From: Gammaproteobacteria bacterium
Lineage (GTDB): Bacteria; Pseudomonadota; Gammaproteobacteria; JAJPIJ01
NCBI GenBank assembly: GCA_022071965.1
Contig: JAJVIQ010000007.1
Location: 1-64,000, forward strand
Direction: 5' to 3'
DNA: 64,000 nucleotides
Part shown: positions 23,703 through 31,431 of the stretch, in pieces
Numbering within the stretch: position 1 is the first letter of the stretch
Layout: every line of letters starts with the position of its first letter
Program-made: the position numbers and the translations under genes
Notes under the pieces: model-generated
Database searches by the model: none
Told to the model about the DNA's origin: nothing
The model's input: the letters and a program-made list of their open reading frames with translations, nothing else

Positions 23703-24887
23703 ATGCTTGACCGGGCCCGCATGGATCACGCCGACGGGGCGCGCATACAGTGCGTCGGGCCGTCGCTCGGGGCGATGGACCTCCTGCACACGGTGCTCAC
23801 GCGCCTGCTCGAGAACCCGGATTCGACCCAGCCGTTCACGCTGCTGCTCGCCGACATTCTCGAGATCGCGAGAGCCGAGGCCGGTGCGGTCTTCGTCACC
23901 ACCGAGAGCGGACGCCAGCTCGTGCTGCTGGCCTGCACCGGCAGCGACGATCGCCAACGCTGGACGCATTTCGTCGATCACCACGATCTGCGCCTGCTGC
24001 CCAACCCCGACGGCGCCCCGCTGGTGCTGAACGATCCGGCCGACCAGGACGCCCAGGTGCTCGCGCAGTGGCTGACCCAGGGTGAGCACGGTCACGGCCT
24101 GCTGCTGTTGCGACTGCCGGGTCGCGACGGCCCGCTGACACACGCCACCATTCAGGCGGTGCACGACTATGGCGGCTACCTCGCCGGGATCATCTACAGC
24201 ACACGGTGCGCAAGGCTGAAGCTGCGCCATGCGCAGTGCGAGGAACGCGCGGCCATTGCCCGCGAGCTGCACGATTCACTGGCGCAGTCGCTCTCATACC
24301 TGAAGATACAGGCGAGCCTGCTGCAGTCCGCCCTCGGCCGCAACCCGGAGACCGCCGCCAACCCCGAGATCGGGGCCACCCTCAAGGAACTGCGCAACAC
24401 CCTGAACGTCGCCAACCGCCAGCTGCGCGAGCTGATCACGACCTTCCGCCTGACCATGCACGGCAAGACCTTCGCGCGGGCACTGGAGGAGTCGATCGAG
24501 GAGTTCGAGCGCCGCTGTTCCATCGCCTTCGACCTGGACAACCGGCTGCCGGCCGGCGAGCTCAGCATGGCCGAAGAGATGCAACTGCTGCACATCGTGC
24601 GCGAGGCGCTTTCCAACGTCGTGCGCCATTCGCACGCAAGCTACTGCTGGATCACGCTGCTGCGGACCGAGGACGGCCACTGCCAGATCAGCATCGAGGA
24701 CAACGGCGTGGGCATGCAGACCGGGCACGACGCCGAGCAGCATCACGGCGTGGTGATCATGCAGGAGCGCGCGTACTCCCTCGGTGGCAGCCTGCGCGTG
24801 GAGCGCCGCGAGGCCGGCGGCACGCGTGTGGTCGTGAGCTGTCCGTTGCGACAGGCCGGCGCGACGGCGACGAACGGGGATGCGTGA
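23703..24887 (+). CDS. NarX-like soluble sensor histidine kinase
   Basis: A 394-aa histidine kinase of the NarX/NarQ type. The HisKA_3 dimerisation/phosphoacceptor region ERAAIARELHDSLAQSLSYLK and the following QLRELITTFRL are close to NarX; the HATPase_c part has REALSNVVRHSHAS and EDNGVGM. Unlike NarX there are no transmembrane helices and no periplasmic P-box nitrate sensor: the N-terminal 190 residues look like a GAF-type cytoplasmic domain. It therefore cannot sense periplasmic nitrate the standard way. ATG 23703 is the first ATG in frame with the conserved part; an upstream TTG at 23643 is possible. The stop overlaps the narL-like GTG start. Confidence 0.87.
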   Translation: MLDRARMDHADGARIQCVGPSLGAMDLLHTVLTRLLENPDSTQPFTLLLADILEIARAEAGAVFVTTESGRQLVLLACTGSDDRQRWTHFVDHHDLRLLPNPDGAPLVLNDPADQDAQVLAQWLTQGEHGHGLLLLRLPGRDGPLTHATIQAVHDYGGYLAGIIYSTRCARLKLRHAQCEERAAIARELHDSLAQSLSYLKIQASLLQSALGRNPETAANPEIGATLKELRNTLNVANRQLRELITTFRLTMHGKTFARALEESIEEFERRCSIAFDLDNRLPAGELSMAEEMQLLHIVREALSNVVRHSHASYCWITLLRTEDGHCQISIEDNGVGMQTGHDAEQHHGVVIMQERAYSLGGSLRVERREAGGTRVVVSCPLRQAGATATNGDA

Positions 24888-25537
24888 CGCCCGTGGAATC
24901 CCCGCGCTGCCGCGTTCTGCTGGTCGATGATCACCCGCTGTTCCGCCGCGGGGTCATGCAGCTCATCGCCGCCCAGCCGGACTTCGAGGTCGTCGGCGAG
25001 GCCGCCTCCGGCGAGGACGGCGTGGCACTCACACATACACTCAACCCCGATATCGTCCTGCTCGACGTCGACATGCGCGGCATGGGCGGCCTGCTGGCGT
25101 TGAAGCAGATCAAGGAATCGGGCGCCGACACCCAAGTCATCATGCTGTCGGTCTCCGATGCCGAGATTAACCTCGTCACGGCGGTGCGCAGCGGCGCGGA
25201 CGGTTACCTGCTCAAGGACGCCGAACCGGAGGAGATGCTGGAGAAACTGCGCCAGGCGGCGCGTGGCGAGGTCATCTTCACCGACTCGCTGATGGCGATG
25301 CTGGTCGATGCGATGCGCAGCGGCACACCCGCTCCATCGACGGACGAGGCGCTGACCGAGCGCGAGCGCCAGATCCTGCAGCTCATCGCCGCCGGCAAGA
25401 GTAACAAGCACATCGCCCGCCAGCTGGGCATCAGCGACGGCACCGTGAAGGTGCACGTCAAGAACCTGTTGCGCAAGCTGCATCTTCGCTCCAGGCTCGA
25501 GGCCGCCGTGTGGGCCCTGAACCACCGCACGGCATAG
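24884..25537 (+). CDS. narL: NarL-like response regulator
   Basis: A 217-aa response regulator of the NarL/FixJ family and close to NarL itself. The receiver domain has VLLVDDHPLFRRG, the phosphoacceptor aspartate in DIVLLDVDMRG and the switch lysine in GYLLKDAEP; the C-terminal LuxR-type HTH has LTERERQILQLIAAGKSNK, GTVKVHVKNLLRKL and SRLEAAVWAL, near-identical to NarL. The GTG at 24884 overlaps the kinase stop codon (GTGA), so kinase and regulator are coupled. Nitrate or nitrite control of respiratory genes is the expected role, consistent with nnrS nearby, but the kinase lacks the NarX sensor so the stimulus may differ. Confidence 0.9.
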   Translation: MTPVESPRCRVLLVDDHPLFRRGVMQLIAAQPDFEVVGEAASGEDGVALTHTLNPDIVLLDVDMRGMGGLLALKQIKESGADTQVIMLSVSDAEINLVTAVRSGADGYLLKDAEPEEMLEKLRQAARGEVIFTDSLMAMLVDAMRSGTPAPSTDEALTERERQILQLIAAGKSNKHIARQLGISDGTVKVHVKNLLRKLHLRSRLEAAVWALNHRTA

Positions 25538-25853
25538 TCACCGGGGCCTTGAACGTCTCCAGCCCCAGACAGGTCGCAACACGGCGGCATGGCAGTCGGG
25601 CGTCGCTCGCCACCACGATCCCGGCCGCTACGGGATGCATCAGCACGGGGGCGTCCACGCCATCCTTCGCGACACCGTCGATGTCGGCGGGGGCCACGGA
25701 GGACGGCGCGCGCCGCCACCGCGCACGTCATCGGCAGGCACCACATCGGCTGGCGCAGGGCCCGCGCAACGACGCTCCCGACGGCCCCGGCGAGAAAGAC
25801 GAGGCATTCCGATACGGGCGGGGCAAATGGCTGCATCAGACACAGCAGGGCCG
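25538..25853. other. Intergenic region, possible decayed minus-strand gene
   Basis: No convincing intact gene. On the minus strand two overlapping frames read like parts of one protein: a hydrophobic stretch (ECLVFLAGAVGSVVARAL, near 25800) and, after a +1/-1 shift around 25690, APVLMHPVAAGIVVASDARL (near 25640). This could be a frameshifted remnant or chance. The region also carries the promoter of pncA. Confidence 0.25.
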
Positions 25854-26441
25854 ATGAGGCTGGCGAGCGGTGATGCGCTGATACTCGTCGACGTGCAGAA
25901 CGATTTTCTGCCCGGCGGCGCGCTCGCCGTGCCGGACGGCGATCAGGTCGTGCCCGTGCTCAACGATTACCTGCGCCTGTTCGCACGCGAGGGTCTGCCC
26001 ATCTACGCCACGCGCGACTGGCACACGCCGGACCACTGCTCGTTTCGCGAGCAGGGCGGGCCGTGGCCGGTGCATTGCGTCGCGGAGAGCCGCGGCGCGG
26101 CGTTTGCCGACGGACTGCAGCTGCCCGCGAATGCAACGGTGGTTTCCAAGGCGACGGCCCCCGGAAAAGACGCCTACTCCGGCTTCGAGGGCACCGACCT
26201 CGCGCAGCAGCTCCGGCAGCGCGCCGTGGGGCGCGTGTTCATCGGCGGTCTCGCCACCGACTATTGCGTGCTGCAAACGGCGAGCGACGCCTGTCGGCTC
26301 GGTTTCACCACGCACGTGCTCGAGGATGCCATCCGTGCCGTCGAGGTGCATCCCGGCGACGGCCGCCATGCCTGCGAGACCATGAAGCAGCGCGGGGCCC
26401 GCCTTCTGCGGTTTCACGACCTGCGCGGCGGGGAAGGCTAG
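25854..26441 (+). CDS. pncA: Nicotinamidase
   Basis: Isochorismatase-fold hydrolase converting nicotinamide to nicotinate and ammonia in NAD salvage; 195 aa. Catalytic aspartate in LILVDVQNDFLPGG, metal-site residues in RDWHTPDHCSF, the conserved lysine in VVSKATAPGKDAYSGF, and the nucleophile cysteine in GLATDYCVLQT, which with the preceding residues is the usual PncA signature. The ATG at 25854 is preferred; one at 25827 would add nine residues. It converges on pncB, which uses the product, a sensible salvage pair. Neighbouring genes show no other NAD link. Confidence 0.93.
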   Translation: MRLASGDALILVDVQNDFLPGGALAVPDGDQVVPVLNDYLRLFAREGLPIYATRDWHTPDHCSFREQGGPWPVHCVAESRGAAFADGLQLPANATVVSKATAPGKDAYSGFEGTDLAQQLRQRAVGRVFIGGLATDYCVLQTASDACRLGFTTHVLEDAIRAVEVHPGDGRHACETMKQRGARLLRFHDLRGGEG

Positions 26442-26444
26442 CCA

Positions 26445-26480
26445 GCGGCCGGCACTCACGCCGCCGTCGAGGCCGGCCGC
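26445..26480. terminator. Possible bidirectional terminator between pncA and pncB
   Basis: A 9-bp inverted repeat, GCGGCCGGC (26445) and GCCGGCCGC (26472), fills most of the 55-base gap between the convergent stop codons. There is no T-run on either side, so intrinsic termination is only a possibility. Confidence 0.3.
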
Positions 26481-26496
26481 GGCGTTTCAGCCGGGA

Positions 26497-27861
26497 CTAT
26501 TCGACGGAACCTCCGGCGGCCGCGGCGGTGGTCCGCGCGTCGACCTCGGCCGCCAGCCGTCGCAGCCCGTCGTCGACACGCACCTCGTAGGGCTCGGCCC
26601 GCTCGAGCGCGCGCAGGCGTTCGGGCAGGCTGGCCATCCCGTCGGACGCGCGCCGCTTCATCTCCTCGAGCGGTGCGCGTGCCATCACGCGCCGCGCCGC
26701 GCGCATGGCCGGCTGCAGCAGTGCCTCACCCTCGCGCGCACCCCCCTCGAGCGCGAGGACATCGTGGTCCAGCCCGCCGGCACGATCGCGGACGCGCCAG
26801 ACCTGCTTGCGCCCCGGCCAGGTGGACTTGCCCTCGGAGCGCTTGCGACGGCCCACGCCGGCGTACTCCTGCAGCTTGTAGGCGCTATCCAGCGACGGGC
26901 AGTCCGCGGAGGTGACCAGGTCCGTGCCCACGCCGAAGCCGTCGATGGGCGCGCCCCCTCTCACCAGTTCCTGCAGCCGCCACTCATCCAGGTTGCCGCT
27001 GGCGAAGATCGCGATCTCCGGGTGGCCGGCCTCATCGAGGATGCGGCGTACCTTGCGCGCGTGATCGGCCAGATCGCCGCTGTCCAGACGCACGCCATCC
27101 ACGCGCAGCCCCTCCGGCCGCAGCCGCGTGGCCAGGCGCGCCACCTCGGCCGCCGCAGCCTCCGTATCGTAGGTGTCGATCAGCAGCACGATCGGCCCGG
27201 ACTGGGTGCGCGCGAAATCGACGAACGCCGCAACCTCTTCGTCGTGCGCCTGCACGTAGGAGTGCGCCATCGTGCCGTAGAGCGGGATGCCGAACCGCGA
27301 CCCCGCCAGGACGGCGGAGGTACCCGCGAAGCCGGCAATCACCGCGGCGCGCGCCGCCAGCAGGCCGGCCTCGGCGCCGTGAGCGCGGCGCAGCCCGAAG
27401 TCCACCAGCAGCCTGCCCGGCGCCGCCAGTACGCAGCGCGCCGCCTTCGAGGCGATCATGGTCTGGAAGCTCAGCAGGTTGATGAGGCGGGTCTCGACCA
27501 GTTGCGCCTCGGGCAGCGGGGCGACGACGCGCAGTATCGGCTCCTCCGCGAAGAACACCGTGCCCTCGGGCATGGCATCGACGTCACCGGTGAAGCGCAA
27601 CGCCGCGAGCTCGTCGATGAAATCGCGGGTGAAAAGGCCTCGGTCCGCGAGCCAGCGCAGCTCGTCGTCCTCGAAATGAAGCGTCTCGAGGTAGTCGAGC
27701 GCCTGCTCCAGGCCCGCGGCGACGAGGAAGTTGCGCCGTGGCGGCAGTCTGCGCACGAACAGCTCGAACACGGCGATCTCGCGCATGCCGCGGTCGAAAT
27801 ACGTCTGCAGCATGGTGAGCTGGTAGAGGTCGGTGAGCAATGCGCTGTCGATCGGGTTCAT
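26497..27861 (-). CDS. pncB: Nicotinate phosphoribosyltransferase
   Basis: Enzyme of the Preiss-Handler pathway, making nicotinate mononucleotide from nicotinate and PRPP with ATP; 454 aa. N-terminal LLTDLYQLTMLQTYFDRGM is the family start; DFGLRRAHGAEAGLLAARAA contains the histidine expected for phosphorylation and substrate binding; GVRLDSGDLADHARKVRRIL and FASGNLDEWRLQEL complete the barrel motifs. It belongs to the NAPRTase group with a C-terminal extension. Faces pncA tail to tail; divergent from archease across about 310 bases. Confidence 0.93.
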   Translation of the reverse strand: MNPIDSALLTDLYQLTMLQTYFDRGMREIAVFELFVRRLPPRRNFLVAAGLEQALDYLETLHFEDDELRWLADRGLFTRDFIDELAALRFTGDVDAMPEGTVFFAEEPILRVVAPLPEAQLVETRLINLLSFQTMIASKAARCVLAAPGRLLVDFGLRRAHGAEAGLLAARAAVIAGFAGTSAVLAGSRFGIPLYGTMAHSYVQAHDEEVAAFVDFARTQSGPIVLLIDTYDTEAAAAEVARLATRLRPEGLRVDGVRLDSGDLADHARKVRRILDEAGHPEIAIFASGNLDEWRLQELVRGGAPIDGFGVGTDLVTSADCPSLDSAYKLQEYAGVGRRKRSEGKSTWPGRKQVWRVRDRAGGLDHDVLALEGGAREGEALLQPAMRAARRVMARAPLEEMKRRASDGMASLPERLRALERAEPYEVRVDDGLRRLAAEVDARTTAAAAGGSVE

Positions 27862-28173
27862 GCCCGGCTTCCTTCCCGCCCCTTCAGCGGTACCTCACTG
27901 CTCGCCTGCGCGCCGGCCGCCGCCTCGGCCCGGCCCGCCCCCACGCACCTCATCGACGCCGGGCCGCAGCATCGTTCGATGAGAACCCGCGCCCGGTCAT
28001 TTTCCGGCTTTCGCCATACGAAATAAACTCGTGCGATGAGGCCGGGGGCGCCGCGGCCTTGGCACATGCCGCGCGCGGGCAGGAAGCGGACTCGGCCGCC
28101 TCACAGCGGCCGCGGCTTTGAGAGTGCTAATCTTGGAGAGAAGCGGGGTGCGCGAGCGGGGATGAGGTGGCGA
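27862..28173. other. Divergent promoter region, pncB / archease
   Basis: A 312-base gap without a supported gene. It holds a short AT-richer patch around 28017-28030 (ACGAAATAAACTCG) suitable for the pncB promoter on the minus strand, and TTGAGAGTGCTAATCTT near 28117, a weak candidate promoter for the archease-rtcB operon. No sigma-54 or RtcR-type element was evident. Confidence 0.35.
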
Positions 28174-28617
28174 ATGGTCGACGGCAAGGAGTCGCCCCAC
28201 CGCGGGCGCTGGGAGCATTTCCCGCACGCGGCCGACGTCGGCGTGCGCGGCTACGGGCCCACGGAGGCGGAGGCCTTCGAGCAGGCGGCGCTGGCGATGA
28301 TGGCGGTGATCACGGACCTCGACACCGTCGAGCCGCGCGAGAGCGTGCGCATCCACTGCGAGGCGCCGAACGACGAACTGCTGTTCGCGGACTGGCTGAA
28401 CGCCCTGGTCTACGAGATGGCCGCCGGCAGGATGCTGTTTCGCCGCTTCAGGGTGCGGATCGATGGCACGCGGCTGGACGCGCAGGCCTGGGGCGAGCCC
28501 GTCGACATCTCGCGCCACCGGCCCGCCGTGGAGGTCAAGGGCGCGACCTATACCGCCCTGCGCGTCGCACGCGACGGCAGCGGCGAGTGGCTCGCACAAA
28601 CGGTGGTGGACGTCTGA
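28174..28617 (+). CDS. Archease
   Basis: Archease, the small protein that activates RtcB RNA ligase by promoting guanylylation and allowing multiple turnovers; 147 aa. Typical features: [27 protein letters not shown] at the N-terminus with a conserved metal-ligand aspartate, [20 protein letters not shown], and the acidic C-terminal end. The ATG at 28174 has GAGG six bases upstream; ATG 28162 would add four residues. It is followed after 3 bases by rtcB, the standard bacterial arrangement. Confidence 0.92.
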   Translation: MVDGKESPHRGRWEHFPHAADVGVRGYGPTEAEAFEQAALAMMAVITDLDTVEPRESVRIHCEAPNDELLFADWLNALVYEMAAGRMLFRRFRVRIDGTRLDAQAWGEPVDISRHRPAVEVKGATYTALRVARDGSGEWLAQTVVDV

Positions 28618-28620
28618 ATC

Positions 28621-30051
28621 ATGGACCTGAACCTCTTCACGCGGCGTTCCGAGTACGAGTGGGAGATACCGCCGCATGGCGCGATGCGCGTGCCCGCGAT
28701 CATCTATGCGAGCGAGGGGCTGATCCGGGAGATGGACCAGAAGGTCTACGAGCAGTCCGTCAACGTCGCCACCCTGCCCGGCATCGTCAAGGCGGCCTAC
28801 GCCATGCCCGACGCGCACTGGGGCTACGGTTTCCCCATCGGCGGCGTCGCGGCCTTCGATCCCGACGAGGGTGGCGTGGTCTCCGCCGGCGGCGTGGGCT
28901 TCGACATCTCCTGCGGCGTGCGCTGCCTGCACACCGGACTCACGCGCGCCGATCTCCTGCCGGTGCAGAAGGAGCTCGCCGACATGCTTTACGACCGCAT
29001 CCCCGCGGGGATGGGCAGCACGGGCGCGATACGCCTCGATGACAGGGAGATGGAGGCAATGCTCACGGGCGGCGCGCGCTGGGCGGTGGAGCGCGGCTGG
29101 GGCGTGCCCGCGGACCTGGAGCGCATCGAGGAGCGTGGACAGATGCAGGGCGCCCGCCCTGGCAACGTCTCGGCGCAGGCGAAGAGGCGCCAGCGCGACG
29201 AGATGGGCACGCTCGGCAGCGGCAATCACTACCTCGAGGTGCAGGAGGTCACGTCGATCCACGACGAGGCGATCGCCGGCGCGTTCGGCCTCGAGCGCGG
29301 CCGGATCGTGGTGATGATCCACTGCGGCTCGCGCGGGCTCGGCCACCAGGTTGGCACCGATTACCTCAAGCGCATGGCCATCGCCGCGCCCGATCACCGC
29401 ATCACGCTGCCCGACCGCGAGCTCGCCTGCGCACCGATCAACTCCGGGATCGGCCAGGAGTACCTCGGCGCCATGCGCGCGGCGATCAACTGCGCGCTCG
29501 CGAACCGGCAGATCCTCACGGACCTGGTGCGCAAGGTCTTCGCGGAGATCCTGCCGCGGGCGGAGCTCGCGCTCGTCTACGACGTCTCGCACAACACCTG
29601 CAAGGCCGAGGCGCATCGCGTCGACGGCGGCGAGCGCCGGCTGTTCGTGCATCGCAAGGGCGCGACCCGCGCCTTCGGCCCCGGACACCCCGACCTCCCC
29701 GAGCCGCTGCGCGCCGCCGGTCAGCCGGTGCTCATCGGCGGCTCCATGGGCACGGGCTCCTACGTGCTGGCCGGCACGGCCGGCTCCGAGGAGCGCTCCT
29801 TCAGTTCCGCCTGCCACGGCGCCGGCCGCGCCATGAGCCGTCACCAGGCGCTGCGCACGTGGGGCGGCCGGCAGGTGATCGACGAACTCGCCGGGCGCGG
29901 CATCCTCATCCGCAGCCCTTCCGCGCGCGGCGTGGCCGAGGAGGCCCCGGGTGCCTACAAGGATGTCTCGGCCGTCGTCGACGCTGCCGACCACGCGGGG
30001 CTGGCGCGCAAGGTGGCGCGCCTGGAGCCGCTGGTCTGCATCAAGGGTTAG
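28621..30051 (+). CDS. rtcB: RNA-splicing ligase RtcB
   Basis: Mn/GTP-dependent RNA ligase joining 2',3'-cyclic phosphate (or 3'-phosphate) ends to 5'-OH ends, used in RNA repair; 476 aa. Metal-site motifs MPDAHWGYGFPIGGVAA, GVGFDISCGVR, LGSGNHYLEVQ and HCGSRGLGHQVG are all present, and SSACHGAGRAMSR contains the histidine that is guanylylated. It is downstream of archease (3-base gap) and upstream of a capA-like gene (20-base gap). There is no RtcR regulator, so control differs from E. coli rtcBA. Confidence 0.95.
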   Translation: MDLNLFTRRSEYEWEIPPHGAMRVPAIIYASEGLIREMDQKVYEQSVNVATLPGIVKAAYAMPDAHWGYGFPIGGVAAFDPDEGGVVSAGGVGFDISCGVRCLHTGLTRADLLPVQKELADMLYDRIPAGMGSTGAIRLDDREMEAMLTGGARWAVERGWGVPADLERIEERGQMQGARPGNVSAQAKRRQRDEMGTLGSGNHYLEVQEVTSIHDEAIAGAFGLERGRIVVMIHCGSRGLGHQVGTDYLKRMAIAAPDHRITLPDRELACAPINSGIGQEYLGAMRAAINCALANRQILTDLVRKVFAEILPRAELALVYDVSHNTCKAEAHRVDGGERRLFVHRKGATRAFGPGHPDLPEPLRAAGQPVLIGGSMGTGSYVLAGTAGSEERSFSSACHGAGRAMSRHQALRTWGGRQVIDELAGRGILIRSPSARGVAEEAPGAYKDVSAVVDAADHAGLARKVARLEPLVCIKG

Positions 30052-30071
30052 CCGGTGGCGCCCGGCCTGTC

Positions 30072-31181
30072 GTGAACGCCGTGACGCTGTTCCTGTGCGG
30101 TGACGTGATGACCGGCCGCGGCATCGATCAGATCCTGCCGCATCCGGGAAGGCCGCACCTTCACGAGTCCTGGGTGCGCTCGGCGCTCCGCTACGTGGAA
30201 CTCGCCGAGCGCGCCAACGGCCCCTTCGCGCGGCCGGCGGACTTCGCCTACATCTGGGGCGACGCGCTGGAGGAGATCGCACGGGCGCAGCCGTCGGCGC
30301 GCGTCATCAATCTCGAGACCGCGGTCACCCGCAGCGAGGAGGCCTGGCCAGGCAAGGGCATCCACTATCGCATGCACCCGGCCAACCTTCCCTGTCTCAC
30401 CGCGGCGCACGTCGACTGCTGCGTGCTCGCCAACAATCACGTGCTGGACTGGGGACACGCGGGTCTCGAGGAGACCCTGAGCTGCCTGCACGCGGCGGGG
30501 CTGCGCACGGCGGGCGCCGGCCAGGATGCCGCCACGGCCGCGGCACCGGCCGTCATCGATCTGCCCACCGGCAATCGTCTGCTGGTATTCGCCTGGGGCA
30601 TGGACAGCGCCGGGGTGACCTCCGGCTGGGAGGCGCGCGCCGATCGTGCCGGGGTGAATCTCCTGCGGGACTTCTCCTCCTCCTCGCTGCAGGCCGCGGC
30701 GCAGCAGATTGCCGGGTACAGATGCGAAGACGACATCACCGTGGCGTCCATCCACTGGGGCGGCAACTGGGGCTATGCCATCGACCCGGGACAACAGGAC
30801 TTCGCCCATCGGCTCATCGACAGCGCCGGCGTGGACATCGTGCATGGACACTCCTCCCACCACCCGATGGGGGTCGAGGTCCACCACGACAAGCTCGTGC
30901 TGTACGGATGCGGGGATCTGATCAACGACTACGAGGGCATCGGCGGATACGAGGAGTTCAACCCCGACCTCGCGCTGCTGTATTTCCCCACGCTCGAGGT
31001 CGGGACCGGCCGCCTGCGGCAATTGCGCATGGCGGCCGTGCGGCGCCGCCGGTTCCGTCTGGAACGCGCCGATGTGCGACAGGCACGGGCACTGGCGGAG
31101 ATGCTGACGCGCGAAGGCCGGAGACTGCGCACCGGGGCCGACCGGCAGCCCGACGGCAGCGTGAGGCTGCGCTGGACCTGA
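30072..31181 (+). CDS. CapA family metallophosphatase-like protein
   Basis: Protein of the CapA/PgsA poly-gamma-glutamate synthesis family, a calcineurin-like metallophosphoesterase fold; 369 aa. Motifs in order: FLCGDVMTGRGIDQ, VINLETAVT, LANNHVLDWGHAG, ASIHWGGNWG and VHGHSSHHPMG. CapA proteins are usually membrane-linked and tied to capsule polymer export, but this one has no signal peptide or transmembrane segment and follows rtcB by 20 bases, as soluble homologues sometimes do. I take the GTG at 30072 as start; a GTG at 30081 is possible. An RNA-repair role is speculation from operon position. Confidence 0.82.
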   Translation: MNAVTLFLCGDVMTGRGIDQILPHPGRPHLHESWVRSALRYVELAERANGPFARPADFAYIWGDALEEIARAQPSARVINLETAVTRSEEAWPGKGIHYRMHPANLPCLTAAHVDCCVLANNHVLDWGHAGLEETLSCLHAAGLRTAGAGQDAATAAAPAVIDLPTGNRLLVFAWGMDSAGVTSGWEARADRAGVNLLRDFSSSSLQAAAQQIAGYRCEDDITVASIHWGGNWGYAIDPGQQDFAHRLIDSAGVDIVHGHSSHHPMGVEVHHDKLVLYGCGDLINDYEGIGGYEEFNPDLALLYFPTLEVGTGRLRQLRMAAVRRRRFRLERADVRQARALAEMLTREGRRLRTGADRQPDGSVRLRWT

Positions 31182-31431
31182 AGCGCGCCTGGCCCACCGC
31201 GCCGCAGCATGGGCTCCGGCCGCGCCGCCATCAATTGGAGACGGGCAAGGAACTTGCTTTGCGGATCGGGCTCGACGGGAGCACCTCGCAGGCCGGTCTC
31301 GAGGCTCCGGGCCGCACCGGCAATGGTCGTGCCGGCCGCCGCAGCGGTCCTGGTGATCAGTCTCGCTGACCAATCGCTCTCCCGGGAAACGACCGATGGC
31401 TTTATCTCCAAATGGGTAGCAGATCGGCGGC

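Noticed and set aside
27895-28160. tRNA or small RNA in the pncB-archease gap
   Set aside because: No cloverleaf or convincing hairpin-terminator pair could be found by eye.
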